The translations under genes and the position numbers were made by a program. A stretch of DNA of 61,054 nucleotides, from positions 1 to 61,054 of the forward strand of contig MWEF01000007.1 of assembly GCA_002070905.1 (NCBI GenBank). The letters are read 5' to 3'. The notes beneath the pieces are model-generated. The model did no database searches, was not told where the DNA came from, and saw only the letters and a list, made by a program, of their open reading frames with translations. Position 1 is the first letter of the stretch, and each line of letters opens with the position of its first letter. Positions 52,535 through 61,036 of the stretch are shown piece after piece. The DNA is from Tenericutes bacterium ADurb.Bin087. GTDB taxonomy: Bacteria; Bacillota_I; Bacilli_A; RFN20; CAG-826.

Positions 52535-53826
52535 TATTCGTCGCCCTCTTCTTTCTTACCACGGAAGCGTCGTTTTTTCTTAGGCGCTAAGCGACGTTGA
52601 ATTTCTTTAATTGATAATTGACTGGTAGCGTACATCGTAATACTTGTTTCATGATGTTCAGCAAAGGTGTAGCTTTGAACTTCTTCAAAGGTTTTAACAT
52701 GACCCGTTTCATCAACAATTTCTTCCATACTTGAGCGATAGAAGGCTGTAACAAGACCACCAACAATGAGATTAATATAGAACGTTGAAACCCGCCACAC
52801 AAGCTGAACGGCTTTGGTAAAGGCAACATCTCCAGCGAAAACGGGCGAGAAAATAACTTCATAAAAATATTCAGCAAACCCAGCGGCCCCTGGAATGGGA
52901 ATAAAGCCCGTAATCATCCCTAAGAAACTGGTTTTTGTAATTGTTTCCCAAAAAGAAATAGTTCCATATAATCCAGGATTTAACATTAGTGCCACAAAAT
53001 AAGTAACCGAATAATTAACAATAAATTTTAGGAAAAAGAGTACCATAATTAGGATTGAGGCCGGAACGTTTGAACTTAAACGACGAAGTTCTACACGGAA
53101 GTTTTCCGTGGCTATATATAATTTATTTTTACGATATTCAGGGCGTTTAACAATTTTGAGTTTCGCTAAGATATCTACGCCTTTGTTGATAACAAAATTG
53201 TGAAGACGACTAGAATAAGATAATAAGAACAATCCGACAATTGTAATTAAGTTTAAAGCAAATCCAACGGAGGAGAAAACTGACACCGGAATTTTAAGTT
53301 TTAAAATAGTAATAGGCGCTAATCTAGCAAATTCTCCTAAGTTTAATAAAATTGATAAACCGCCAAATAAAACAAGAATAATTTGGAACAAGATAAAGTG
53401 CATCACCATAATTGATGCCCCAATTGCAACGGGAACACCTTGTTGGGCAAATGTTTTTACTTGGGCAAATTGACCACCGGTCGAACTCGGAGTAATGTCA
53501 CTATAAAATTGACCGACAAAAGCATTCGCAACCCCGCGGTGTATTTTATAAGTGGGAGTATAAAGTCGCGCAAATATGAATAAAATAACACCTTCAATTA
53601 AAAATTTAAGCGCAATTAATACAATAATGATGACGACCATCCGATAATCAGCTTCAGTCCCACGAAAAACGTTAACAACCGCTGGAAGTTCATTCCATAA
53701 AGAAAAGGTAGTATATCCAAAAGTGATAACCAAAATAACAATAATGTTAATTAAATAGCGGCGATCCCGCTTCTGTTGTTTTTCTACTTTTAACTCTTGG
53801 GTAGTACCAGTTTTCGCTTCACTCAT
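52534..53826 (-). CDS. flippase-like integral membrane protein (UPF0104/AglD/MprF-N family)
   Basis: The 430-residue protein has about eight hydrophobic helices and the features of the lysylphosphatidylglycerol-synthase transmembrane (UPF0104) family, including GQFYSDITPSSTGGQFAQV and GFIPIPGAAGFAEYFY. Relatives flip or support lipid-linked molecules. The start at 53826 (MSEAKT) is preferred because TATAAT at 53837-53842 would exclude the upstream in-frame start. The mRNA leader is only a few bases and no SD exists. Coupling with the diacylglycerol glucosyltransferase suggests glycolipid handling. The C-terminal tail is basic (KKKRRFRGKK). Confidence 0.82.
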   Translation of the reverse strand: MSEAKTGTTQELKVEKQQKRDRRYLINIIVILVITFGYTTFSLWNELPAVVNVFRGTEADYRMVVIIIVLIALKFLIEGVILFIFARLYTPTYKIHRGVANAFVGQFYSDITPSSTGGQFAQVKTFAQQGVPVAIGASIMVMHFILFQIILVLFGGLSILLNLGEFARLAPITILKLKIPVSVFSSVGFALNLITIVGLFLLSYSSRLHNFVINKGVDILAKLKIVKRPEYRKNKLYIATENFRVELRRLSSNVPASILIMVLFFLKFIVNYSVTYFVALMLNPGLYGTISFWETITKTSFLGMITGFIPIPGAAGFAEYFYEVIFSPVFAGDVAFTKAVQLVWRVSTFYINLIVGGLVTAFYRSSMEEIVDETGHVKTFEEVQSYTFAEHHETSITMYATSQLSIKEIQRRLAPKKKRRFRGKKEEGDE

Positions 53827-53836
53827 ACGCAAGTAA

Positions 53837-53866
53837 ATTATAGCACGAAAGGACACTAGTCCTTAA
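53837..53866 (-). promoter_or_regulatory. extended -10 promoter with operator-like repeat
   Basis: Minus-strand TTAAGG (53861-53866), 18-base spacer and TGCTATAAT (TATAAT at 53837-53842). The inverted repeat AAGGAC-acta-GTCCTT (53849-53864) fills the spacer, as an operator would. The start site falls about three bases before the ATG. Confidence 0.55.
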
Positions 53867-53901
53867 CCTAGATAATGCAAAAAGAGCATTCGCACAACGA
53901 T

Positions 53902-56307
53902 CTATTTCTTTTTCTTTAAAAATTTAATGATTCCACGGAGTGGTTTACCGTTGACAATTAGCAAAATACCATCACGTTGATTATTACCTACTTCACCTGA
54001 ACTTAGTGCGGTTAAACTGCGGAAAGGTAGTTCTTTAACTGTTTCTATCGCCATCTCTTGAAGGACGGCATCTTTTCCCGCTAATTTACGTGAAGTGTTA
54101 ATCATCATATTGTAAACTCGGCGTCCCCACCAGTAGTCAGTAGTGTCACCAATATTACTTTCCAAAGTAAATGGGCGTTTCCTATTTGGAAAATAGAGGG
54201 GTAATGAGTCACCACCAAAAAGAGTCGCGAAATCTTTAATAGTCGGTTCAAAACTATTATGTTTATAGTAAACATTATTGGCGTTTTTATATTCTTTTAA
54301 ATGTGCTAAATTTTCACCATCAGTAATATCAATTTGGAACATTTCTTCGGCATTTTGCACGTTAATGCCAACAAAAATGTTATATGTGGTATTTTCTAAC
54401 ACCCATTTCTTTTTAATTGGATCATAAGCCTTTAAAGATTCTTTAGGCAAGAAAAGTTTAACTATTTTCTTTTCGCCTGGATCAAGAAATACTTTCTTAA
54501 AGGCTTTTAATTCTTTGCGCGGTCCATATAGTAATGAATTATCTTTACCTGTATATATTCCAATTACTTCTCCACCGCGAAGATGACCAATATTAGTAAT
54601 TTCAGCGCTTACTTCATATCCTGCTTTTACTTCCTTAATTTCATGATTACGAATAACAAACTGGGTATAACTTAAACCATAGCCAAAAGGAAAGAGTATT
54701 TGTTCTTTAAAGGTATCATAATAACGATACCCAACATAAAGTGATTCGCGATAAAGTACATTTTGATCACTAGTTAAAAACGCTGCGCCTGGTAATCCTT
54801 TCGCTAGTGAAAGCGGATAAGTTTCACTTAATTTACCCGATGGATTAACTTGGCCGAACAATAGATTATGCGTCGCCGGACCAGTCATACTTCCAGCAAG
54901 ATGCATGAGTAAAATACCCTTAGCGTTATTAATCCACGGCATTGTTACTGCTGAACCTGTTGATAATACGACAATAACATTTGGATTAACTTTTGCCACT
55001 GCTTCAATTAATGCGGTATGGCTTGGTGGCATATCTAATGTTTTACGATCATATCCTTCGACTTCGTAACTTTCTGGTAATCCGACACATAGTACAGCAA
55101 CATCACATTTTTTAGCAACATAAACTGCTTCTTCAATTTTTTTGACATTCGGAATGACTTCATGTTCTAAATATCCATCGGCGTACACAAAGTTCACATT
55201 GTTTTTAACAAAAGCATCATGAACACTGATTAAGGTATGGGGATTAATACGACTTGAACCACTTCCTTGATAACGTGGGTTTTTGGCAAAGTTACCAATT
55301 AACGCTATTTTGGCAGTCGGGCTAATTGGTAAAATATTATCTTCGTTTTTCAAAAGAACGGCACTATTTTCAGCAATTTCTTGCGCTACTTCTAAATTTT
55401 TAATATATTCACACTTTATTTGTTTCTTGGGGTTATCACGCTTATACATCATAAACTTTAATAGCGGAGTAATCATTTCATCAATTGTTTCAAGTTTTAA
55501 ATCGCCTTTTTTCACCGCTGCTTCGAGTTCTTTAGTGTCTTGATGACCACCAGGCATTTCTAAATTAAGACCAGCATTAATACTATCCACGTGATTTACG
55601 ACCGCGCCCCAATCACTAACAATCAGTCCTGCAAAGTTAGCTTCATTACGAAGTTTTTCGGTTAGTAACTTGTAGTTACGACTAGCGTGTCTACCATTTA
55701 TTTGGTTATAAGAACACATTACCGAAAAAGGTTTAGCGTTTTTGATAACATCATGGAACGCTTTTAGATATATTTCATTAAGTGCTCTAGCATCAACAAT
55801 AGCATTGGTCGTATAACGTTCTTTTTCTTGGTTATTCGCCGCGTAGTGTTTAAGCGTCGCTCCCACACCTTTACTTTGTAACCCTTTTACAAGGCCAGTC
55901 GCCATTTCACTAGTTAAATATGGGTCTTCACTAAAGTATTCAAAATTACGACCGCAAAGCGGACTTCTTTTAATGTTAATCCCTGGGCCAAGTAAAAGAT
56001 CTACACCTTGATCAATACATTCAGTAGCAAGTGCTTGTCCCATTTTTTCTAAAAGTTCAGGATCAAATGAACTTGCGAGCGCACTAGTAGTGGGAAATGC
56101 GGTCGCCGGATAAACTTCCATCAGCATCCCCGAGTCAAGATTAACGGTTGGTTTTCTAACCCCAAAAGGACCGTCATTCATCACAATGATTGGTAAGTTG
56201 GTGCCTGCTACTTTTTCACTTTCCCAAAAATTAGCGCCCGTTAAAAGTTTTAATTTCGCTTCTAAAGATAAGGTGTGGAGCAAGGTTTTTAATTCTTCGT
56301 TAGTCAT
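53902..56307 (-). CDS. GH3 family beta-glucosidase
   Basis: The 801-residue protein has the GH3 N-terminal barrel with GRNFEYFSEDPYLTSEMA, KHYAANNQE and the nucleophile Asp in LIVSDWGAV near residue 237. A GH3 C-terminal domain follows (LLKNEDNILPI, SGSSRINPH, VEGYDRKTLDMP). A fibronectin-III-like domain (GYRYYDTF, FPFGYGLSYTQF, then AEITNIG) and about 130 extra C-terminal residues complete it. No signal peptide is seen, so it probably cleaves imported beta-glucosides in the cytoplasm. It lies two bases after the alpha/beta hydrolase gene and is cotranscribed with it. Confidence 0.92.
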   Translation of the reverse strand: MTNEELKTLLHTLSLEAKLKLLTGANFWESEKVAGTNLPIIVMNDGPFGVRKPTVNLDSGMLMEVYPATAFPTTSALASSFDPELLEKMGQALATECIDQGVDLLLGPGINIKRSPLCGRNFEYFSEDPYLTSEMATGLVKGLQSKGVGATLKHYAANNQEKERYTTNAIVDARALNEIYLKAFHDVIKNAKPFSVMCSYNQINGRHASRNYKLLTEKLRNEANFAGLIVSDWGAVVNHVDSINAGLNLEMPGGHQDTKELEAAVKKGDLKLETIDEMITPLLKFMMYKRDNPKKQIKCEYIKNLEVAQEIAENSAVLLKNEDNILPISPTAKIALIGNFAKNPRYQGSGSSRINPHTLISVHDAFVKNNVNFVYADGYLEHEVIPNVKKIEEAVYVAKKCDVAVLCVGLPESYEVEGYDRKTLDMPPSHTALIEAVAKVNPNVIVVLSTGSAVTMPWINNAKGILLMHLAGSMTGPATHNLLFGQVNPSGKLSETYPLSLAKGLPGAAFLTSDQNVLYRESLYVGYRYYDTFKEQILFPFGYGLSYTQFVIRNHEIKEVKAGYEVSAEITNIGHLRGGEVIGIYTGKDNSLLYGPRKELKAFKKVFLDPGEKKIVKLFLPKESLKAYDPIKKKWVLENTTYNIFVGINVQNAEEMFQIDITDGENLAHLKEYKNANNVYYKHNSFEPTIKDFATLFGGDSLPLYFPNRKRPFTLESNIGDTTDYWWGRRVYNMMINTSRKLAGKDAVLQEMAIETVKELPFRSLTALSSGEVGNNQRDGILLIVNGKPLRGIIKFLKKKK

Positions 56308-56309
56308 AA

Positions 56310-57332
56310 CTATTCCCCTTTAACAAATTTTTTGATGACCTCTAATGTTTTTGCATCATTTTCAACTGTCTTAGTAAAATCATAATTGATAATTTTCTCT
56401 TTTAGTTCTTCATCTTTTACTTTTTGTTTATTATATTCCATGGTCATACTCATCAACTCACCTAAATGCTTTTCTCCATCCACTGTTAGGTAAACAAGAT
56501 GATTTTTATCATTTTCAAAATGAAATTTAATATTGCTGTATTTATCTTTTTGTAAGACAAGGCTGCTAATAAACGGAGTAAAAGGCACAACTACATCTTT
56601 TTCGCCATGCATTATCAAATGAGGGATAGGTGTATTTTTAATATTATCGCGCGTCGTGGCAAATGCAAATTTACCATACTTAAATGCACTAAAAAGCCGG
56701 AACATTGGAACAAATAAATAGGGGGCTCTTGCTAGGGTTTTAATATATAAACCAAAATCAGTAACTCCGTTAAGGTCCACTACTTTGATAATATTTTTAT
56801 CTTTATTAAATGGATAAAGATTCGTAGCAACATATCCGCCCCAACTGTGACCGATTAACACTAATTTTTTGCCTTTATAGGTTGGTACTGTTTGGAGATA
56901 CGCTAAAAACGAATGAGCGTCCACCAGTGGTTGGACAATATGTATAATATTTTTACCCGCACTTAAATCGCATCCAGTGTAATCAAAAGTAAGTAAAGGC
57001 ATCTCTAGCGTAGTGACTAAGTCATTAATTAAGGTCGTATAAGCCTCATGTCCTCCCCCATACCCATGGAAAAAGACAAGATAAGTGTCATCTTTTAATC
57101 CCTTTCTTGTATAAAGCCTCCCACTCAAGTTTAATCCTTTATCATTTTTAAAAGTAAAGGTTTTAGCCTCAAGTCCAGGATAATCTTCAGTGGTAAAATA
57201 CTTAAAAAGGGGATTTTTATCTTGCCTATTTTTCATTTTTACGTTCATCATAATATAAATTAAAAGCGAAAAAAGGAACATTACTAAAAAATAGGCTCCA
57301 AATACTATTAAAATGATTTGCCAAACTTCCAT
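56310..57332 (-). CDS. alpha/beta hydrolase with N-terminal membrane anchor
   Basis: The 340-residue protein has one N-terminal hydrophobic helix (about 5-28) followed by an alpha/beta hydrolase domain. Oxyanion-region HGYGGGHE is near residue 90, the nucleophile elbow GHSWGG near 160, the acid Asp in HGEKDVVVPF near 243, and the His in KNHLVYLT near 275. The triad is complete. The substrate is unknown; esterase or lysophospholipase-like activity is plausible. SD AGAGGA lies eight bases before the ATG. It heads a two-gene operon with the GH3 enzyme. Confidence 0.82.
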   Translation of the reverse strand: MEVWQIILIVFGAYFLVMFLFSLLIYIMMNVKMKNRQDKNPLFKYFTTEDYPGLEAKTFTFKNDKGLNLSGRLYTRKGLKDDTYLVFFHGYGGGHEAYTTLINDLVTTLEMPLLTFDYTGCDLSAGKNIIHIVQPLVDAHSFLAYLQTVPTYKGKKLVLIGHSWGGYVATNLYPFNKDKNIIKVVDLNGVTDFGLYIKTLARAPYLFVPMFRLFSAFKYGKFAFATTRDNIKNTPIPHLIMHGEKDVVVPFTPFISSLVLQKDKYSNIKFHFENDKNHLVYLTVDGEKHLGELMSMTMEYNKQKVKDEELKEKIINYDFTKTVENDAKTLEVIKKFVKGE

Positions 57333-57546
57333 ATGATAAATCCTCTACATCTTTTATTATATAATAACGAAAGTCAGAATTGTTAAAAGGCGAGACATTT
57401 TTAATGTTGCTATTAAAAATTCGATAATTGAAAAAATTAATTTAATCATTAAGAACGCATTTTGTTTATTTGCCTATTAATTAATTCTTTTTACAATCTA
57501 ATTATGCTTTATCTAATAATAAAAAGAATGTTTGTTTGTGAGAAAC
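57333..57546. other. AT-rich intergenic stretch, no gene seen
   Basis: About 214 bases between the hydrolase start and the tRNA terminator hold no recognisable gene. A TATAAT at 57356-57361 (minus) is likely the hydrolase -10, but the -35 is poor (TTAACA at 19 bases). Confidence 0.4.
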
Positions 57547-57570
57547 AAAAAAAGCCCTTGACAAGGCTTT
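57547..57570 (-). terminator. terminator of the tRNA cluster
   Basis: AAAGCC(CTT) and (AAG)GGCTTT form a stem, followed by T7 leftward, nine bases after the tRNA-Leu CCA end. Confidence 0.85.
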
Positions 57571-57578
57571 TTAATCCG

Positions 57579-57663
57579 TGGTGCAAACGACAGGAATCGA
57601 ACCTGCATGGGTCTCCCCACTAGATCCTAAGTCTAGCGCGTCTGCCAGTTCCGCCACGTTTGC
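57579..57663 (-). tRNA. tRNA-Leu (anticodon UAG)
   Basis: An 85-base class II tRNA with a long variable arm. The acceptor GCAAACG pairs with CGTTTGC, the anticodon loop is CTTAGGA (UAG, reads CUN), the T-loop is TTCGATTC, and the 3' CCA is encoded. It is the last gene of a Val-Thr-Leu cluster transcribed leftward. Confidence 0.96.
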
Positions 57664-57670
57664 AATTAAA

Positions 57671-57746
57671 TGGTGCCGACGATAGGACTCGAACCTACAA
57701 CCTACTGATTACAAATCAGTTGCTCTGCCAATTGAGCCACGTCGGC
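57671..57746 (-). tRNA. tRNA-Thr (anticodon UGU)
   Basis: A 76-base cloverleaf. The acceptor GCCGACG pairs with CGTCGGC, the anticodon stem CTGAT/ATCAG encloses TTTGTAA (UGU), the T-loop is TTCGAGT, and CCA is encoded. Seven bases separate it from tRNA-Leu. Confidence 0.96.
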
Positions 57747-57756
57747 GTTAAATAAA

Positions 57757-57832
57757 TGGTGGACACTGAGGGGATCGAACCCCCGACCTCTTCCGTGTGA
57801 AGGAAACGCTCTCCCATCTGAGCTAAGTGTCC
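57757..57832 (-). tRNA. tRNA-Val (anticodon CAC)
   Basis: A 76-base cloverleaf. The acceptor GGACACT pairs with AGTGTCC, the anticodon loop TTCACAC gives CAC (reads GUG), and the T-arm GGGGG/CCCCT has loop TTCGATC. CCA is encoded. A CAC-anticodon valine tRNA is less common than UAC in AT-rich Firmicutes, so a UAC species is expected elsewhere. Confidence 0.92.
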
Positions 57833-57841
57833 GGAGGGTGA

Positions 57842-57894
57842 CCTTGTAATATGATAGCAAAAGCGATTATAAATAGCAATAAATACTTACAAGG
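57842..57894 (-). promoter_or_regulatory. tRNA cluster promoter flanked by an 8-bp inverted repeat
   Basis: Minus-strand TTGCTA (57874-57879), 17-base spacer and TATCAT (57851-57856, with upstream TGC). The perfect repeat CCTTGTAA (57842-57849) and TTACAAGG (57887-57894) brackets the promoter. It could also fold in the pepO 3' end, but it lacks a T-run. Confidence 0.6.
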
Positions 57895-57911
57895 AACCCT
57901 TAATTAACTAA

Positions 57912-59813
57912 TTACCAAATTTCGACCATTTTATCTTTTGGTAAATACATTTCGTCTTTTTCATTTAATTCATAATATTCTTGAAATTCCACGAGGTTTT
58001 TAAGTTGCATATTAGCGCGTAAGTTCGAAGGACTATGGACATCAATCGTTAACAGTAATTGCATAATTTGCGGACTGGCTTTTTGGCGCCAAACACGAGC
58101 CCAGTTTTTAAAGAATTCTTCATAATTATGATCTTTTTCTTTCTTACTAGCTTCTAAGGCACAGCGAATACCGCCACTATCAGCGATGTTTTCGGAAACA
58201 GTTAAAGTGCCATTACATGGACCATAACCCGATTCCACACCATCAAATAAGGCAATCATGTCTTTGGCTTTTTCTTCAAACGTTTTTAAGTCGGCATCGG
58301 TCCACCAGTTTTTAAGTGATCCAAATTCATCAAACTTGGCCCCATTATTATCAAAGGCATGGGAGATTTCATGGGCAATTACCGCCCCAATTCCCCCATA
58401 ATTTGCGCTTCGCCCTTGTTTTAAACTGTAATAAGGTTTTTGTAAAATCGCGGCCGGGAACACAATTTGATTGTTCGTTGGTTGGTAATAAGCATTAACC
58501 ATTGACGCGGGCATAGCCCATAGGTTTCGATTCGGCTTTTTGTTATATTTTTTAAAGTTTTCTTTTTGCACTAATTGGCTATATTTAATCTTTTCTAGTA
58601 CTAAATTAGAGCCTTCCGCATAACTTCCAACTTTATATTTATCATAGTATTTTGGTAACTCATTGGGATAACCAATATGGACATTCATTGTCTTTAATTT
58701 AAGAATCGCTTTCGCTTTTGTTTCTTCGTTAAGCCATGTATTCTTGGCAATGCGATCTTTATAAACGCTAATGATTGTTTTAACCATATCTTCAACATCT
58801 TTTTTGGCCTCAGGACCAAAATAATTGATGCCGTAATATAGTCCCACCGCTTGGGAGAGACGATCATACGCTTGATAGAACGCAAATTTTTCTTGGGATT
58901 GAGCTTCAGCAATACCTTGTAAAGCGCGGCCAAAAGCTCCACTTGCGACCCGTAAGTTTTCGGTTAATTGCGGACTAAACGCAAGAATGTTTGCCACTAC
59001 CATCCATGCTTTAATTAACTCAAAGTTTGCGTTCGTAATAATCTCTTCGAACTTATTGATAAAATCTAAATTCATAGCAATGACTTTATCAACGTCTTGC
59101 CCCACTAAGTCACACGCAACTTTATGAACATTAAAGGTTTTCGTTTTACTTAAAAGTTCTTCTTTTAAAACAGGATTATACATTTTCACATAATCAGCTT
59201 TTTCTACACTTGATTTAGTAACGGGCACTAAAAGCGCATCGAACGCTAATGCTTTATTTAACAAGTCTTGGGCAATATCCCCTTCTAAACCATACAAACC
59301 TAAGACTTGCATCGTCGTCATTTGGAAAAGGCCCATGAGCTGTTGTTTCATCTCTTCGTTTTGATAATAAGAAGTATCAGGTAAGAATAAATCAGTCGCG
59401 GAAAAATAGAGAACTTGGTTATTGGAATCTTTAAAGTCTTGGAAGATTTGGAAACCAAATGGCAAATCAATTCCATCGAGAGTAAATTCTTTCATCTTTT
59501 TTTCTAAATCTTTTAATGATTTTAAGTCTACAATCCTTTGAATAACTGGTTTTAAAGGTTCGGCCCCTAATTTTTCTCTAGTGTCAAAGTCTTTGGTCAT
59601 TTTATAGAGATTAACAAATTGGACGAGATGGTCATTTAATCCTGTTTGATCTTTAACCCATTTCTTAGCTAAGCTCATTAACTTCTTTTCAATATCTAAA
59701 TGAAGTTCCAAGAACGCGGACATCATTGGTTGATCGCTTGGAATTTCTGCCTTGTCAATCCAGTCTTTATTGACAGCTTCATAATAATTAGTTTTGATTA
59801 ATTCTTTTTTCAT
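57912..59813 (-). CDS. pepO: M13 family metallopeptidase (PepO-like oligopeptidase)
   Basis: The 633-residue zinc endopeptidase has HEISH in VIAHEISHAFDNNGAKFD near residue 481, the third ligand Glu in SENIADSGG near 542, and the substrate-contacting NAYYQP before them. A VHSPSNLRANMQ segment lies at the C-terminal end. No signal peptide or membrane anchor is seen, as in lactic acid bacterial PepO, so it probably degrades peptides in the cytoplasm. SD is AGGTG. Its promoter has an extended -10. Confidence 0.95.
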   Translation of the reverse strand: MKKELIKTNYYEAVNKDWIDKAEIPSDQPMMSAFLELHLDIEKKLMSLAKKWVKDQTGLNDHLVQFVNLYKMTKDFDTREKLGAEPLKPVIQRIVDLKSLKDLEKKMKEFTLDGIDLPFGFQIFQDFKDSNNQVLYFSATDLFLPDTSYYQNEEMKQQLMGLFQMTTMQVLGLYGLEGDIAQDLLNKALAFDALLVPVTKSSVEKADYVKMYNPVLKEELLSKTKTFNVHKVACDLVGQDVDKVIAMNLDFINKFEEIITNANFELIKAWMVVANILAFSPQLTENLRVASGAFGRALQGIAEAQSQEKFAFYQAYDRLSQAVGLYYGINYFGPEAKKDVEDMVKTIISVYKDRIAKNTWLNEETKAKAILKLKTMNVHIGYPNELPKYYDKYKVGSYAEGSNLVLEKIKYSQLVQKENFKKYNKKPNRNLWAMPASMVNAYYQPTNNQIVFPAAILQKPYYSLKQGRSANYGGIGAVIAHEISHAFDNNGAKFDEFGSLKNWWTDADLKTFEEKAKDMIALFDGVESGYGPCNGTLTVSENIADSGGIRCALEASKKEKDHNYEEFFKNWARVWRQKASPQIMQLLLTIDVHSPSNLRANMQLKNLVEFQEYYELNEKDEMYLPKDKMVEIW

Positions 59814-59832
59814 ATTTTCACCTCACTTGCTT

Positions 59833-59859
59833 ATTCTAACATTAAAAAGGGGGAAGCAA
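59833..59859 (-). promoter_or_regulatory. pepO promoter
   Basis: Minus-strand TTGCTT (59854-59859), a 15-base spacer and TAGAAT (59833-59838) with an extended TGT. The spacing is short, so the extended -10 may carry the activity. Confidence 0.45.
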
Positions 59860-59881
59860 TGATACTTTACTTTTTCTTTAC

Positions 59882-59905
59882 AAAAAAATCACTACTAAGT
59901 AGTGA
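59882..59905 (-). terminator. terminator downstream of tRNA-Ile
   Basis: TCACTAC pairs with GTAGTGA around a three-base loop, followed by seven T leftward. It overlaps the end of a 25-codon ORF. Confidence 0.85.
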
Positions 59906-59972
59906 CTTTATGGTTTACTTGTTCCCAATCTACTGTACCACCTTTTGGTCCAATTTTAGGGAGCATGTTCAT
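59895..59972 (-). CDS. 25-codon ORF between tRNA-Ile and its terminator, possible gene remnant
   Basis: An ATG six bases after the tRNA-Ile CCA opens a 25-residue frame (MNMLPKIGPKGG, then TVDWEQVNHKVTT) that ends exactly in the terminator stem. The composition looks protein-like, with Gly, Pro, Trp and charged residues, unlike random AT-rich intergenic translation. There is no SD. It could be the C-terminal end of a gene brought by past integration at the tRNA 3' end, or chance. I do not recognise a family. Confidence 0.3.
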   Translation of the reverse strand: MNMLPKIGPKGGTVDWEQVNHKVTT

Positions 59973-59978
59973 CGCAAA

Positions 59979-60055
<77 letters not shown>

Positions 60056-60073
60056 ATTTGCCAACGCTTATAT

Positions 60074-60102
60074 ATAATATAACAACATCTTCATTAATGC
60101 AA
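60074..60102 (-). promoter_or_regulatory. tRNA-Ile promoter
   Basis: Minus-strand TTGCAT (60097-60102), 17-base spacer, TATTAT (60074-60079), about 19 bases upstream of the mature tRNA 5' end. Confidence 0.65.
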
Positions 60103-60136
60103 CTTTTTTAACATTATGCTTAGAATTTAAAAAGAA

Positions 60137-60160
60137 AAAGCCTGGTTTTATCCAGACTTT
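60137..60160 (-). terminator. terminator of the rplM-rpsI operon
   Basis: AAAGTCTGG pairs with CCAGGCTTT (one G-U) around a six-base loop, followed leftward by TTCTTTTT, 23 bases after the rpsI stop. Confidence 0.85.
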
Positions 60161-60182
60161 TAATAGTTTTCGTATATAACGA

Positions 60183-60581
60183 TTAACGTTTGGAAAATTG
60201 GGGAGCACGACGAGCAGCTTTAAGTCCGTATTTCTTCCGTTCTTTTACGCGGGCGTCGCGGGTTAACATTCCTGCTTTTTTCAGCGTGCCGCGATCATGA
60301 CCAGCTTCAAGTAAGGCCCGTGCGATTCCTAAACGAATGGCGCCCGCTTGGCCCGTGAAGCCGCCACCATGAACATTAGCGACGACATCATATTTGTCGG
60401 CCACATCAAGTAAAGTTAATGGTTGTTTTAAGTCCATTACTAATGTTTGATAAGGCATATAAGCATTGACGTCTTCTTCATTAATAATAATTTGACCTTT
60501 ACCAGGTTTTAAGAAAACACGAGCGACGCTTGATTTACGACGACCAGTGCCTAAATAAACTTCTGTTTTTTTCTTCGCCAT
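60183..60581 (-). CDS. rpsI: 30S ribosomal protein S9
   Basis: S9 binds the 3' domain of 16S rRNA near the P site. The 132-residue protein has [12 protein letters not shown] near the N-terminus, [33 protein letters not shown], and the invariant C-terminal KR (RAPQFSKR) that contacts P-site tRNA. It starts at the rplM stop (one-base overlap, TAATG), in the universal rplM-rpsI order. Confidence 0.98.
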   Translation of the reverse strand: MAKKKTEVYLGTGRRKSSVARVFLKPGKGQIIINEEDVNAYMPYQTLVMDLKQPLTLLDVADKYDVVANVHGGGFTGQAGAIRLGIARALLEAGHDRGTLKKAGMLTRDARVKERKKYGLKAARRAPQFSKR

Positions 60582-61036
60582 TATTTACTTCCTCCAATAT
60601 AACGTAAGGGTAAGTCCACTGGTTGTTGGGCACTATGTTTGTGCTCCGGTCCAGCATAGACAAATAATTTCTTGATAATTTGACGACCGAGACGACCTTT
60701 GGGAACCATACCCCATATTGCTCTTTCCATCATTTCAACAGGATAATTTTCGAGCATTTCACCCGCAGTCCGGACTCTTAAACCGCCTGGACGTTGGCTT
60801 GTGTTGTAATATTTTTTTGTTTTAAGTTTATTGCCGCTTAAACTAACCTTGTCCGCATTGACAACAATAACATAATCACCACAATCAACGTGCGGTGTAT
60901 AATCAGGTTTGTTTTTACCCATAAGCGTCATGGCAATTTCGCTCGCCAACCGACCGAGTGGAAGATCAGTAGCGTCAACGACATACCATTTACGTTCGAT
61001 GGTAGCAGCATTTGCTTGTGTTGTTTGACGTAGCAT
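60581..61036 (-). CDS. rplM: 50S ribosomal protein L13
   Basis: L13 is an early-assembly protein of the large subunit. The 151-residue sequence has [40 protein letters not shown], the MVPKGRLGR motif and a [14 protein letters not shown] tail. All are typical. SD AAGGAG lies ten bases before the ATG at 61036. The upstream region is cut by the window edge, so the promoter is not visible. Confidence 0.98.
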   Translation of the reverse strand: MLRQTTQANAATIERKWYVVDATDLPLGRLASEIAMTLMGKNKPDYTPHVDCGDYVIVVNADKVSLSGNKLKTKKYYNTSQRPGGLRVRTAGEMLENYPVEMMERAIWGMVPKGRLGRQIIKKLFVYAGPEHKHSAQQPVDLPLRYIGGSK

